Positions 8,018-15,845 of a DNA stretch of 64,000 nucleotides are shown here, one piece after another (the first letter of the stretch is position 1; each line of letters opens with the position of its first letter). The position numbers and the translations under genes were made by a program. Below the pieces are notes generated by a model. The model had not been told where the DNA came from. It ran no database searches and saw only the letters and a program-made list of their open reading frames with translations. Source of the DNA: Herpetosiphon gulosus (GTDB lineage Bacteria > Chloroflexota > Chloroflexia > Chloroflexales > Herpetosiphonaceae); contig NZ_BAABRU010000002.1 in NCBI RefSeq assembly GCF_039545135.1, positions 310,001 to 374,000 of the forward strand. Reading direction: 5' to 3'.

Positions 8018-8926
8018 TTAAGAGGAGAGCGCTGCCTGATCAATCAGCCGAGCTTTGACCACCAACCGTTGGGTATCCCACGCAGTACATGTGATCATTG
8101 TAATAATTGCTTGCTCGGTCGGATACATAACTTCGACTTGGTTTGGCCAAACTTGTTGAATTGTTTGGACTTGATAATGATAACGGGTATCGGCAGTTTC
8201 GACGTAGATATCTTGACCAATCTGAAGTTCATTCAGGCGGGCGAAAACACTACCGCGAATACCTGCGTGCCCAGCAAAAACGCTATTGCCTTTGCCTGGT
8301 AAGGCCGTGCCATGATGATAACCCACTGCATAATCGGCAACTTCCCAAATACCATCGCGCAAAAATACTTCACGCACTGGACTATCAAGCTCCATTGTTG
8401 GCACGATAATCCGTTTGGGAATCAAGCTCATGGGATCAGGCGTTGGGGTTGGTGATGCTGTTGGCAAGATAAACGCCTGAGCAGGCACAAGATAATCGGG
8501 TGCTGCCGCACTGATAGCGGGAGCAATCACTGGTAATTGTTGGCCCAACACTCGATCCAGCTCAGCGGCACTGGCTCCTGGTGCGAGTGACTCCCAAACC
8601 ACTGATGGAGCAGCCGGATTGTTACGGGCATACCACCAATCTCGTCCGTAGATGTTGACCACCCAATAACCAAAAAAGATGATTACCCCAACAATCAACA
8701 AACGTTCCGAGCGCACTAAAATAGCGTCAAGCACCCCACGGAAACGATAACCCTGAAGTGCAGTTTTCCGCTCTTCTTTGAGCGAACGGAGTTGGGCTGG
8801 CCGATGCAATGACGAACGCACTGGTGGTGGTGCTGCCAGCAATTCTTGAAGCAAGCCCAAATCGTCGTGTGTCGAATCGATGGTTGGCGGTTGTACCACT
8901 ACAAACTCGTACTCTATATGCTTCAA
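8018..8926 (-). CDS. Sortase (transpeptidase), N-terminally anchored
   Basis: A 302-residue protein with a long cytoplasmic N-terminus, one membrane segment (about residues 75-95, LLIVGVIIFFGYWVVNIYG), a spacer, and a sortase domain. The catalytic residues are visible: H220 in GHAG, C280 in ITCTAWD and R287. Sortases cleave a sorting motif and attach surface proteins to the cell wall. The next gene encodes a protein with a sorting-like tail, which supports a dedicated pair. The start is uncertain: a TTG at 8926 gives the full frame, with only a close AGGGA upstream; a GTG at 8899 is an alternative. The class (E/F-like) cannot be set by eye. Confidence 0.85.
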   Translation of the reverse strand: MKHIEYEFVVVQPPTIDSTHDDLGLLQELLAAPPPVRSSLHRPAQLRSLKEERKTALQGYRFRGVLDAILVRSERLLIVGVIIFFGYWVVNIYGRDWWYARNNPAAPSVVWESLAPGASAAELDRVLGQQLPVIAPAISAAAPDYLVPAQAFILPTASPTPTPDPMSLIPKRIIVPTMELDSPVREVFLRDGIWEVADYAVGYHHGTALPGKGNSVFAGHAGIRGSVFARLNELQIGQDIYVETADTRYHYQVQTIQQVWPNQVEVMYPTEQAIITMITCTAWDTQRLVVKARLIDQAALSS

Positions 8927-9039
8927 TCATCCCTAGAATGGCGCAAATTATATAGCTCTCTTTACAATTGCGCAATAGGACTAAAAGGCTACATATCGCA
9001 TTAAAGCGTTCTTTTGCTTGCTTATTGTAAAGCAAATTC

Positions 9040-12000
9040 TTAATAATCTGCGATGGCTAATGGTAGGTAAAGCTGCGGCGCAATCGCGGTTACGCTAATC
9101 GTCACGGTCGCACTGAGGGTTTGATTCAGGCTCAAATTGCGCACCTGATAGCGAAATGAATCAAGCCCATTATAAACGGGATCAGGCGTGTAGCGAACGC
9201 TGCGTTGATCAGCATCAAGCCAAACCTGACCATGCTGTGGTTGTTCAAGGGTAATAATTTGGCTAAAATTGACTTGATCATTCGCTAACGGGGTGAATCG
9301 ATTGGCCTGCGAATATTGCAAAACTTCATAATAATCATTCATGGGTTGCCAGCTATTGAGCGTTGGTAAGGGCAACCGCAGCGCTGGATCGCCAAAAAAG
9401 GTGAAGGTGTCGAGCAAATCGGGCGAGATATTAGCGGCGGCTAAATCAAGTTTACCTTGAATTGTCGCTGGCCCAACCAAGCGCCAACCATCGTTAATAA
9501 TCGAGTTTACAAATCCACGATTGAGGTAATCGTGGCCATGGGCGATGCCCAAACCACTAGCTGCCCACATACCAACTGCTCCATGTTCAGGCTGCAAAAC
9601 CAGCATTTCGGCCAACGCTTCAAGGTCGTTTTGTTGATAATGCCCAGCATAGCAACTCAACGAGAGCATTAACGGCAAGGCGGTATTGCTCAAACTTGCT
9701 ACCGATTGCGGGTTGAAAATCGTCGGATCTGCCCAAACATCGATGCCCGCATGGCCAACATAATTGACCAAAAATTGACCACTGTTGATCTGATTAACAA
9801 TGTCTGCCCGAAAATTCGTCAGATTGGTATTCGCTGTGTAATAGAGCTGCTGATCATCAACTGTCGGTGGTAAAATCTCCACAACCTCATTCGAAAGCCA
9901 CGGAAAATCGCCCGATACATCTGGATCATCGGCGATAAACAACAGCTTATTCAGCCAATCGGCATTGTTTGGCGTGGCTTCGTAGCTCAATATTTTCGTA
10001 ACGACGTTTTCAACATCGTTCAGCGAACGGGCTGGAATGCGCCCCAAGAACAAATCAGGCAAATTATCGTTGCCAGCAACCGTCACATAGCGATTGTCGG
10101 CGGCTGTTTCGCGCAACCACGGGTCAACATCAGCCAAATAGGGCGGAATAAAATTGGTCACTGGTTGGCCAATAATATCAGCATAATCATGCGGATCAGC
10201 TGTGCCATCGCCGACCAACACCACAAAACTTGGCGCTGGTGCTTGCCAATTGTGATAGGCATACTTGATAAAATCGGCGATCGCCTGTTGATCAACCCGT
10301 CCATCGCCAAATTGATCGTAAATCTGTTGCACATCAATCAATAATGGTTTGAGACCTTGGCTGGCGCGTTGGGCAATCAATGGTTGTAGCGCATCACCCC
10401 AGCTCGTGGAGTTGGCTGGATTATAAGTAATCAGCAAATAATCGGCTTGCTGGCTGGTGCTGCTCAGATCGGGCTGGCTAAACCAAACGCTGCCCAAGGG
10501 TGTTTGGCGTTGGCTTTGCACAACATAACGCCGATTGCCACTCGCTTGCCAGCTTAATTGGCCTTGTTGCAAGTTCCAGCCAATCAAGCGGCGCGGGGTC
10601 AAGGGCATTTGCACATCGAAAAGCAGTGGATTTTCGCTGGTGATATTGCTGATGCTTTGGTTGGTTTGGCTGCTTGACCATTGCAATTGGCCTGCGACTG
10701 CCTGCGCTTGACGCTGGTAATCTAGCTCTACCCAATCCAGAAAACTAGTTTCGCGCTCGGTGCTAATTGGAGTAATTGTCAGTTGGTTGGTTGAGCTAAG
10801 CCAACCGCTTGGCAGATTAATCGTTGGCTCAAGCAATTGAAAACCAGTCATTGTGACGGTTGTAAGCAAACGATTATTTAGGCGAATTTCGGCCTGATGA
10901 CGATTGCCAAGCTTGCCGCCATGCAAGCGCAACCGCAAGCGAGCTGGCTGATCGAAACGGGCGGCACTATCCAAATTCCAATTAATCTGCAAGGGCTGAG
11001 CGCTTTGGCCTGCACCTGGACTATACCAATATTGCCACCACCAACGGTTTGTGCCGCTGGCTGGAAAGGCGCTTAGATAGAGTTTTTGCTCTTCCAAGCG
11101 CAAAGTTTCGCTGTAGTAGCTCAGGCTAGGGTTGGCCGGATCAACTGCTTCGCTGAGCAACACATTGCCTGTTTGCAGCGCATTCCAGCGCACAATCACA
11201 CTAGCTTGCAGGCTTTGATCGCGATTATATGGCGGTAGATAGAAAATCATGCCAGTCGCGGTGAGCAACCGTGGCAGTTGATTACGCCCTTGCCAAATTT
11301 GCAAATTGGCCGATTGATTGAGCCATTGGCTTGGCACGCCTGCCGCCTGCAAATCGCTCCAACGAATTTCGCTGATGCCGTGGCTGGCAAAACTAACCCG
11401 CACCCCATTGGTTAACGGCGTAGTTGTGACAAAGGCTGGGCGTAATGCTGGATTTTGCAGATCGCTAGGATTGAGCACTTGCTGACGCAGCAGTTCATTC
11501 CAAAATGGATCAGCTCGCAAACTGCGTTGCTCGGCACTTGCCACAAATTCCAAGTGTATTTCAATTGAGCTTGGTACAATTACCTGCTGTTTGCTTGGTT
11601 GCCATTGCGCCCCAAAAATGCTTAGCGGCACAAGTTGTTGCTCACGCACTTGGACGCTCTGACCAACGCTGGCCCATGTGGTGGGATATTGGGCTTGTTT
11701 GACAGCTGCACTTGGTGCGCTCAGCGCCACGGCCTTATTTGGTGCTAATGGGTCAACCTGCCAACCACTGCTAGGATTGAGGCTAAGTTGTTGATGATAG
11801 CTTTGCAGCTGTTGGGGATTAATCGATTTTAGCCTGAGTTGATAGCCTGTTGGCACAACCAGCCAATGAGTTGAACGCGGCAAGGCGGGCTGATCAGGCG
11901 TGGCATCATTTTGCCAACCATCAATGCTGATGCTATTGGTTTGCAATGTTGGTTTGGGTAATTGCACGTTGATATGCAGTTGCAGATCGTGGCGTTGTAG

Positions 12001-12099
12001 CGTGAGCGTTGCCGTGGTAATTTGGGCAACCACAGGCACAGGCTGCCGAATCAACATCAGCGACACAACCAAACAGCCAATTAACCAACGTTGTAGCAT
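9040..12099 (-). CDS. Secreted C25-family (gingipain-like) cysteine peptidase
   Basis: A 1019-residue exported protein. The signal peptide is LQRWLIGCLVVSLMLIRQPVPVVAQ. A long beta-rich pro-region is followed by the peptidase domain (about residues 560-900). Catalytic residues are H783 in NYVGHAGID and C816 in SLSCYAGH, 33 residues apart, the same spacing as in Porphyromonas RgpB (H211/C244). The VLVGDG and DLFLGRIPA strands of the family are present. A cadherin-like beta domain follows, and the protein ends in LYLPLAIADY. Start chosen at the ATG at 12099 (GAGGT five bases upstream). The preceding gene stops only 2 nt away, so it belongs to the radical SAM operon. Confidence 0.88.
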   Translation of the reverse strand: MLQRWLIGCLVVSLMLIRQPVPVVAQITTATLTLQRHDLQLHINVQLPKPTLQTNSISIDGWQNDATPDQPALPRSTHWLVVPTGYQLRLKSINPQQLQSYHQQLSLNPSSGWQVDPLAPNKAVALSAPSAAVKQAQYPTTWASVGQSVQVREQQLVPLSIFGAQWQPSKQQVIVPSSIEIHLEFVASAEQRSLRADPFWNELLRQQVLNPSDLQNPALRPAFVTTTPLTNGVRVSFASHGISEIRWSDLQAAGVPSQWLNQSANLQIWQGRNQLPRLLTATGMIFYLPPYNRDQSLQASVIVRWNALQTGNVLLSEAVDPANPSLSYYSETLRLEEQKLYLSAFPASGTNRWWWQYWYSPGAGQSAQPLQINWNLDSAARFDQPARLRLRLHGGKLGNRHQAEIRLNNRLLTTVTMTGFQLLEPTINLPSGWLSSTNQLTITPISTERETSFLDWVELDYQRQAQAVAGQLQWSSSQTNQSISNITSENPLLFDVQMPLTPRRLIGWNLQQGQLSWQASGNRRYVVQSQRQTPLGSVWFSQPDLSSTSQQADYLLITYNPANSTSWGDALQPLIAQRASQGLKPLLIDVQQIYDQFGDGRVDQQAIADFIKYAYHNWQAPAPSFVVLVGDGTADPHDYADIIGQPVTNFIPPYLADVDPWLRETAADNRYVTVAGNDNLPDLFLGRIPARSLNDVENVVTKILSYEATPNNADWLNKLLFIADDPDVSGDFPWLSNEVVEILPPTVDDQQLYYTANTNLTNFRADIVNQINSGQFLVNYVGHAGIDVWADPTIFNPQSVASLSNTALPLMLSLSCYAGHYQQNDLEALAEMLVLQPEHGAVGMWAASGLGIAHGHDYLNRGFVNSIINDGWRLVGPATIQGKLDLAAANISPDLLDTFTFFGDPALRLPLPTLNSWQPMNDYYEVLQYSQANRFTPLANDQVNFSQIITLEQPQHGQVWLDADQRSVRYTPDPVYNGLDSFRYQVRNLSLNQTLSATVTISVTAIAPQLYLPLAIADY

Positions 12100-12101
12100 A
12101 C

Positions 12102-12542
12102 TTACCTCAAATGCTGAATTAACCAACGCCGCGCATGACGTAACCACGCCACGACCCATTGATACCAACGCCAAACACTATTCACTCTCAATGATTTACT
12201 AGCAACTTGCCAACTAACAGCCTGTGCCACAATTACCGAGCCTTCGATCCAGCCATCGAAATAGGGGCAGGCATCGCCAGCAATCAAATAACGCTGATGT
12301 TTACGCCAAAGCAAGCGATGAATGACCACCCGTTGACCAACTTTGGTCAAAACCACGCTGCCTAGTGGAATACGCTTGGGCAAGCCAGCGATTGTTACTA
12401 AGGTTTGGTCAGGCAAGATGGGATGCATGCTGCGGCCCGCGACTTGCAGTTGTAATTGTCCACCAGCTTGCACCACCACTTGGGCCAAATCATAGGCTTC
12501 GGCGGCGCTCAGCACTCGTTCAGCCAAGTAGTTGGCGCACAT
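12102..12542 (-). CDS. S26-type signal-peptidase-like protein (Ser-His type)
   Basis: A 146-residue protein with the S24/S26 core: GRSMHPIL (Ser38), a strand region VVLTKVGQRVVIHRLL (His75 where bacterial leader peptidases have Lys) and AGDACPYFDGW. The Ser-His arrangement is that of the ER/SipW-type signal peptidases. There is no N-terminal membrane anchor; a Trp/Arg-rich amphipathic tail (WRWYQWVVAWLRHARRW) may bind membranes. It overlaps the kinase gene by 23 nt and sits 2 nt before the C25 gene. In this operon it is a candidate for leader removal, which is inference. Confidence 0.75.
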   Translation of the reverse strand: MCANYLAERVLSAAEAYDLAQVVVQAGGQLQLQVAGRSMHPILPDQTLVTIAGLPKRIPLGSVVLTKVGQRVVIHRLLWRKHQRYLIAGDACPYFDGWIEGSVIVAQAVSWQVASKSLRVNSVWRWYQWVVAWLRHARRWLIQHLR

Positions 12543-13350
12543 AGCTAATTACCTCAGAATCTGGCACAAACGCCAAGTACCATTGGTCCAGCTTGCTGGT
12601 AGCATAATCGGCAAGCTGCAAGGCTTGATCAAGCGCGATGGGATTCCACAAGGGCAGAAATTGCTCAGGCAACCAATGACGCAAGGCCTGAGCGCTACTC
12701 AAACTGGTGACTTGGTTAATTGCGCCGTGGCTGAGGTAACAAATTGCCTGAACTGGAGCAGTTTGGGCGGCGATCAAGCCAGCGCTGCTATACCAAGGCG
12801 TGCCATAGGCCCAAAGCTGCTCATTTTGCCAACGCACAATCACCCGATCGTCGCTCAAAATGCAGGCTCCAGCGCTATGCCATAAGCGAGCTGAGGTCGA
12901 TTTGCCCATGCCTGGCGGGCCAACCAAGAGCAATCCCTGTTCGCCATCGATCACGCCGCAAGCATGCAACAAGCCACCTTGATGGGCACTCAGCCATTCG
13001 ATCAAGATTAATTGTAAAGCAGGATAATCGAACAGCACTTCGGCGGCGCTAATGCTGGAATCATGGCTTAACAACCACGTATCGGCAGCAGTTTGTTGCA
13101 GCATCCACAATGGCTCAGCATGAGTTGGCGGGTGACCAACAATGCTACGAACATGCTCAGATTGCCAGAGCGCCCAAACCTGATCGGCCTGAAAAAGCCG
13201 CTGACCAAGCGGATAGCGGTCAGCGGCAGCACGGCTAAGAATCGTGAGATCGGCGGTGGGGTTGGTGGTTTGAAATTGTTGATCGACCATTGCTGGCCAA
13301 GTTGGCAGATCAAGCGCCAGCCGACAACCGCCAATTGTAAGCATAACCAT
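12520..13350 (-). CDS. HPr-kinase-like P-loop protein
   Basis: A 276-residue protein resembling the C-terminal half of HPr kinase. It has H129 in LLHACGV, the P-loop GPPGMGKST (residues 144-152) and the acidic SDDRV (166-170). It is not classical HprK: the C-terminal phosphatase signature is missing and no HPr is nearby. HprK-like kinases occur in RiPP clusters, for example phosphorylating the lasso peptide paeninodin, so a Ser/Thr of the adjacent peptide is a reasonable substrate here. The start ATG lies 14 nt after the peptide stop and lacks a clear ribosome site, suggesting coupled translation. Confidence 0.8.
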   Translation of the reverse strand: MVMLTIGGCRLALDLPTWPAMVDQQFQTTNPTADLTILSRAAADRYPLGQRLFQADQVWALWQSEHVRSIVGHPPTHAEPLWMLQQTAADTWLLSHDSSISAAEVLFDYPALQLILIEWLSAHQGGLLHACGVIDGEQGLLLVGPPGMGKSTSARLWHSAGACILSDDRVIVRWQNEQLWAYGTPWYSSAGLIAAQTAPVQAICYLSHGAINQVTSLSSAQALRHWLPEQFLPLWNPIALDQALQLADYATSKLDQWYLAFVPDSEVISYVRQLLG

Positions 13351-13364
13351 AGTGAAAATAACGC

Positions 13365-13535
13365 TTAGGTAAAACAGGGTGTAATTTTACAATTTGCCCC
13401 CGATGTAGCGCTGCTGGTTGTGCGACAAACCGCCAACACATCTTCTTTGATTCGCAAGCCAACCGTTTCAATCGTTGGTTTAACATAGGCTTTGCGTGGC
13501 TTGCGCTCGGGCTGGCTTGATGATTGTTGTGCCAT
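13365..13535 (-). CDS. Small RiPP precursor-like peptide (56 aa)
   Basis: A 56-codon gene between the radical SAM and kinase genes. The start is supported by GGGAGG eight bases before the ATG at 13535. The N-terminal half is a charged leader (MAQQSSSQPERKPRK). It is followed by Y17-V-K-P20-T-I22-E-T-V-G26, which fits the YxxPxLxxxG motif that lasso leaders use to bind PqqD-like recognition domains. The C-terminal part from C37 is Ser/Thr-rich with three Cys (C37, C49, C54) and ends ITPCFT. It has no recognised domain. Its position directly behind a radical SAM/SPASM enzyme and a PqqD-like protein makes a modified peptide precursor the best reading. The modification itself is unknown. Confidence 0.8.
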   Translation of the reverse strand: MAQQSSSQPERKPRKAYVKPTIETVGLRIKEDVLAVCRTTSSATSGANCKITPCFT

Positions 13536-13557
13536 GAGACATCCTCCCGGTACGAGG

Positions 13558-14673
13558 TTAGCGAACCTCTAGACAAATTGCATTATTGATCCAACGTTCG
13601 GCATTTTCGGCAAAAGCAGAAACTCGCGCCTTCGTACTATCACACACCCACTCAATTGGGCGATTTTCCAATGTATTGCGTTCTAAGGCCGACCAACCTG
13701 GACAATTGGTACAAACCAAGGACATTTCGCAGGAGTGGCAGGCAGTAGCTTCAGTGTTACGGGTTTCGCGCACATCGGCCAAGTAGCCATCCCAGACTTC
13801 CATAAAATTGGTTGCTCGCCAATCGACCGCCCGAGTACGGGTAATCATACACGGGCTGACCATGCCATAGGCATCGACATGGCCCGATTTATTGGCTGCA
13901 CCACAGGTGAAGGTTTTTTCGCCACCCTTCATTTGGTAGCCCAAAAACCCGTTGCAGTAATCTTGCCATTCTTCAACCCGCTGTGGATCGAGTTTTTCAA
14001 TTTCGATCAACTCTTCGGGGCTAAGCCGCAAGGTGGTGGGAAAACGGTCGCCATTCAAGCGTGGGTGAATCATGCCATCGTAGCGAAAATCCCAGCCATA
14101 GTGCTCGGCAACGGCCTTCATTGCCAAAAATTCGTGCGAATTGATGTTGAGCAAGACAGTTTTGAGCACCACATCAATCTCATATTCGGCCAATAGCGCC
14201 AAACCTTGCATACACTTGGCAAACGAGCCAGGCACGCGGGTTACAGTTTCGTAGGTTTCGGCGGTGGCTCCATATAAGGTTACTTCGACTAAATGGGGCT
14301 TGTATTGGCTCAAAAATTCGGCGCGTTGGCGGGTGATCATCGTTGCGTTGCTGTAGATCGAAATCACAAAGCCAAGGTTACGCGCGTAGAGATATAGTTC
14401 TTCAAAATCGCGCCGCACCATAATTTCGCCGCCAGTCAGCAGCAACCAGAGCGTGCCTGCTGCCGCCATTTCATCGAATAGCCGTTTGCATTCGTCGGTT
14501 GAAAGCTCACGTTGGCGTGCAGCCTGGTGATTAACCGGCAAGTTGATATAACAATGCTGACAATTTAAATTGCAGCGCTCGGTTAACTCAAACGACATCG
14601 AAACTGGAACGCGACCCAAAGCTGCTAATCGGACATTGAACGCCGCATCGTTGGTTTCAGCACATAATTCCAT
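13558..14673 (-). CDS. Radical SAM/SPASM peptide-modifying enzyme
   Basis: A 371-residue enzyme. The radical SAM cluster motif is C34-x3-C38-x2-C41 (TERCNLNCQHCY), with a GGE motif at 81-83. The C-terminal SPASM domain has C257-x12-G-x4-C275, C312-x2-C315-x5-C321-x2-C324 and C344, ligands for auxiliary iron-sulfur clusters. Related enzymes form thioether or C-C crosslinks in ribosomal peptides, or mature PQQ. It starts 2 nt after the PqqD-like gene, with GGAGG upstream, and is followed 22 nt later by the precursor-like peptide. The presumed substrate is that peptide. Confidence 0.92.
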   Translation of the reverse strand: MELCAETNDAAFNVRLAALGRVPVSMSFELTERCNLNCQHCYINLPVNHQAARQRELSTDECKRLFDEMAAAGTLWLLLTGGEIMVRRDFEELYLYARNLGFVISIYSNATMITRQRAEFLSQYKPHLVEVTLYGATAETYETVTRVPGSFAKCMQGLALLAEYEIDVVLKTVLLNINSHEFLAMKAVAEHYGWDFRYDGMIHPRLNGDRFPTTLRLSPEELIEIEKLDPQRVEEWQDYCNGFLGYQMKGGEKTFTCGAANKSGHVDAYGMVSPCMITRTRAVDWRATNFMEVWDGYLADVRETRNTEATACHSCEMSLVCTNCPGWSALERNTLENRPIEWVCDSTKARVSAFAENAERWINNAICLEVR

Positions 14674-14675
14674 GC

Positions 14676-14972
14676 TTAGGCAACCTCCTGAATAACGGCG
14701 GCCTCAAGCATCGATTCCAACAGCGGAATCAGATCAGCTTGGGCGGCCCGAGGCTCAACATCGTATTCAGCACACACGAGGTCGATCAATTCGGCCAGAC
14801 TTTGGGGTGTTGCCAAAGCTTGCCAAACCAGCGCGGCAGTCTCGTTAAGCGCAAAAATAGCATTGAGGGCAGCGGTGTTTGGTCGCACAGGAACCAACAC
14901 CGTTTCACTCCCAATGCTACGGGTAACAATCGCCGGATCACGGACAAATCGTTGTGGAGCGTGCTCATTCAT
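14676..14972 (-). CDS. PqqD-like peptide recognition protein (RRE)
   Basis: A 98-residue protein with the PqqD layout: short strands (VTRSIGSETVLVPVR), then ALNAIFALNETAALVWQAL, then helices ending LIPLLESMLEAAVI. PqqD-type RiPP recognition elements bind the leader of a precursor peptide and present it to the radical SAM enzyme. The ATG at 14972 is preferred over an upstream TTG at 14993, which has no ribosome site. It is the first gene of the operon. Confidence 0.85.
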   Translation of the reverse strand: MNEHAPQRFVRDPAIVTRSIGSETVLVPVRPNTAALNAIFALNETAALVWQALATPQSLAELIDLVCAEYDVEPRAAQADLIPLLESMLEAAVIQEVA

Positions 14973-15014
14973 AAGTGTGTACTCAAACCACAAGGGTCAA
15001 TTGCAATGATTTTC

Positions 15015-15044
15015 ATCTTAGCATGAACTGATCTCCACGTCCAA
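15015..15044 (-). promoter_or_regulatory. Possible promoter of the radical SAM peptide operon
   Basis: On the minus strand TTGGAC and an extended -10 (TGC-TAAGAT) are 18 nt apart, about 40 nt before the PqqD-like start codon. Both boxes are imperfect. No terminator separates this from the NarL regulator gene that ends at 15080, so read-through is also possible. Confidence 0.35.
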
Positions 15045-15079
15045 GCCCTGTTTTATCCCTCGATTGTGGGAATTTTAGC

Positions 15080-15739
15080 TTAGATTTGGGGTGGTGCAAG
15101 GCGAGCTTGTACCGCGAACAAGCGTAATTCAGCTTTATTGCCTAAACCTAATTTGCTATAAATATTGCGCAAGTGAGTTTTAATCGTTTCTTCGCTCAGA
15201 ATTAATTGTTGGGCAATATCGCTGTTGCGCCGCCCTTCGGCTGCCAAGAAAAAGACTTGGCGTTCGCGCTCGGTCAAAGCATTTAAGGCATCGTTGGTTT
15301 TGGTCGAGACGGTTGGCTGTGGGCCTTCCAACAGTTGGCGCACAACTTTTTGAGCAATCGGGCCAGCCAAAACCGTTTCGCCTTGAGCAACCGCGCTGAT
15401 GTGGCTGATCAAGCGAGAGGGATCTTCAGTTTTGAGCACATAGCCAGCAGCCCCAGCGGCCAGCGATTGGCGAATCACATCGTTGGTATCGTTGGCGGTC
15501 AGCATCAACACGCGCGTGCGTGGCGACGCTTCCACAATTGAGCGACAAACTTCATAGCCAGGCATATCGGGCAAGCTCACATCGAGCAGGGCCACATCAA
15601 CAAATTGATCTTTGGCAACTACAGCAGCGTCGCGCCCATGCCCAAGCACGCCAACAACTTCCATCTCATCGTGGGTTTCGAGTAGGGCACGTACCCCCTC
15701 CCGAAACACCGGATGATCATCAACAATCAGGATCCGCAT
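15080..15739 (-). CDS. NarL/LuxR-family response regulator
   Basis: A 219-residue regulator. The receiver domain has MRILIVDDHPVFREGV and the phosphorylation site in DVALLDVSLPDMPG. The C-terminal HTH is LTERERQVFFLAAEGRRNSDIAQQL. The ATG at 15739 has GGAG seven bases upstream and gives the standard N-terminus. The sensor kinase gene lies directly upstream and ends at 15846, so the two form a two-component pair. The radical SAM operon begins about 100 nt downstream on the same strand, which could place it under this regulator, but nothing proves that. Confidence 0.93.
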   Translation of the reverse strand: MRILIVDDHPVFREGVRALLETHDEMEVVGVLGHGRDAAVVAKDQFVDVALLDVSLPDMPGYEVCRSIVEASPRTRVLMLTANDTNDVIRQSLAAGAAGYVLKTEDPSRLISHISAVAQGETVLAGPIAQKVVRQLLEGPQPTVSTKTNDALNALTERERQVFFLAAEGRRNSDIAQQLILSEETIKTHLRNIYSKLGLGNKAELRLFAVQARLAPPQI

Positions 15740-15845
15740 GGGGTACTCCTTCTTCAGAACAGATGCGAAAACGGTCAAAAAATGGACAATGCATATCCAC
15801 TCTAGGGGTGAGAGTTTACGAACAAAATTACGATTAATTGAGTAA

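Noticed and set aside
8727-9035. Minus-strand open frame overlapping the sortase start
   Set aside because: It is out of frame with the sortase and has no recognisable domain. Only the sortase frame carries catalytic motifs.
13310-13576. 88-codon minus-strand frame covering the precursor gene
   Set aside because: It is in a different frame, overlaps both neighbouring genes, starts before the radical SAM stop and shows no leader/core layout. The 56-aa frame has the ribosome site and motif.
9040-14972. A lasso peptide cluster
   Set aside because: The leader motif and kinase suggest it, but there is no asparagine-synthetase-like cyclase and no transglutaminase-like leader protease. A radical SAM/SPASM enzyme is present instead.
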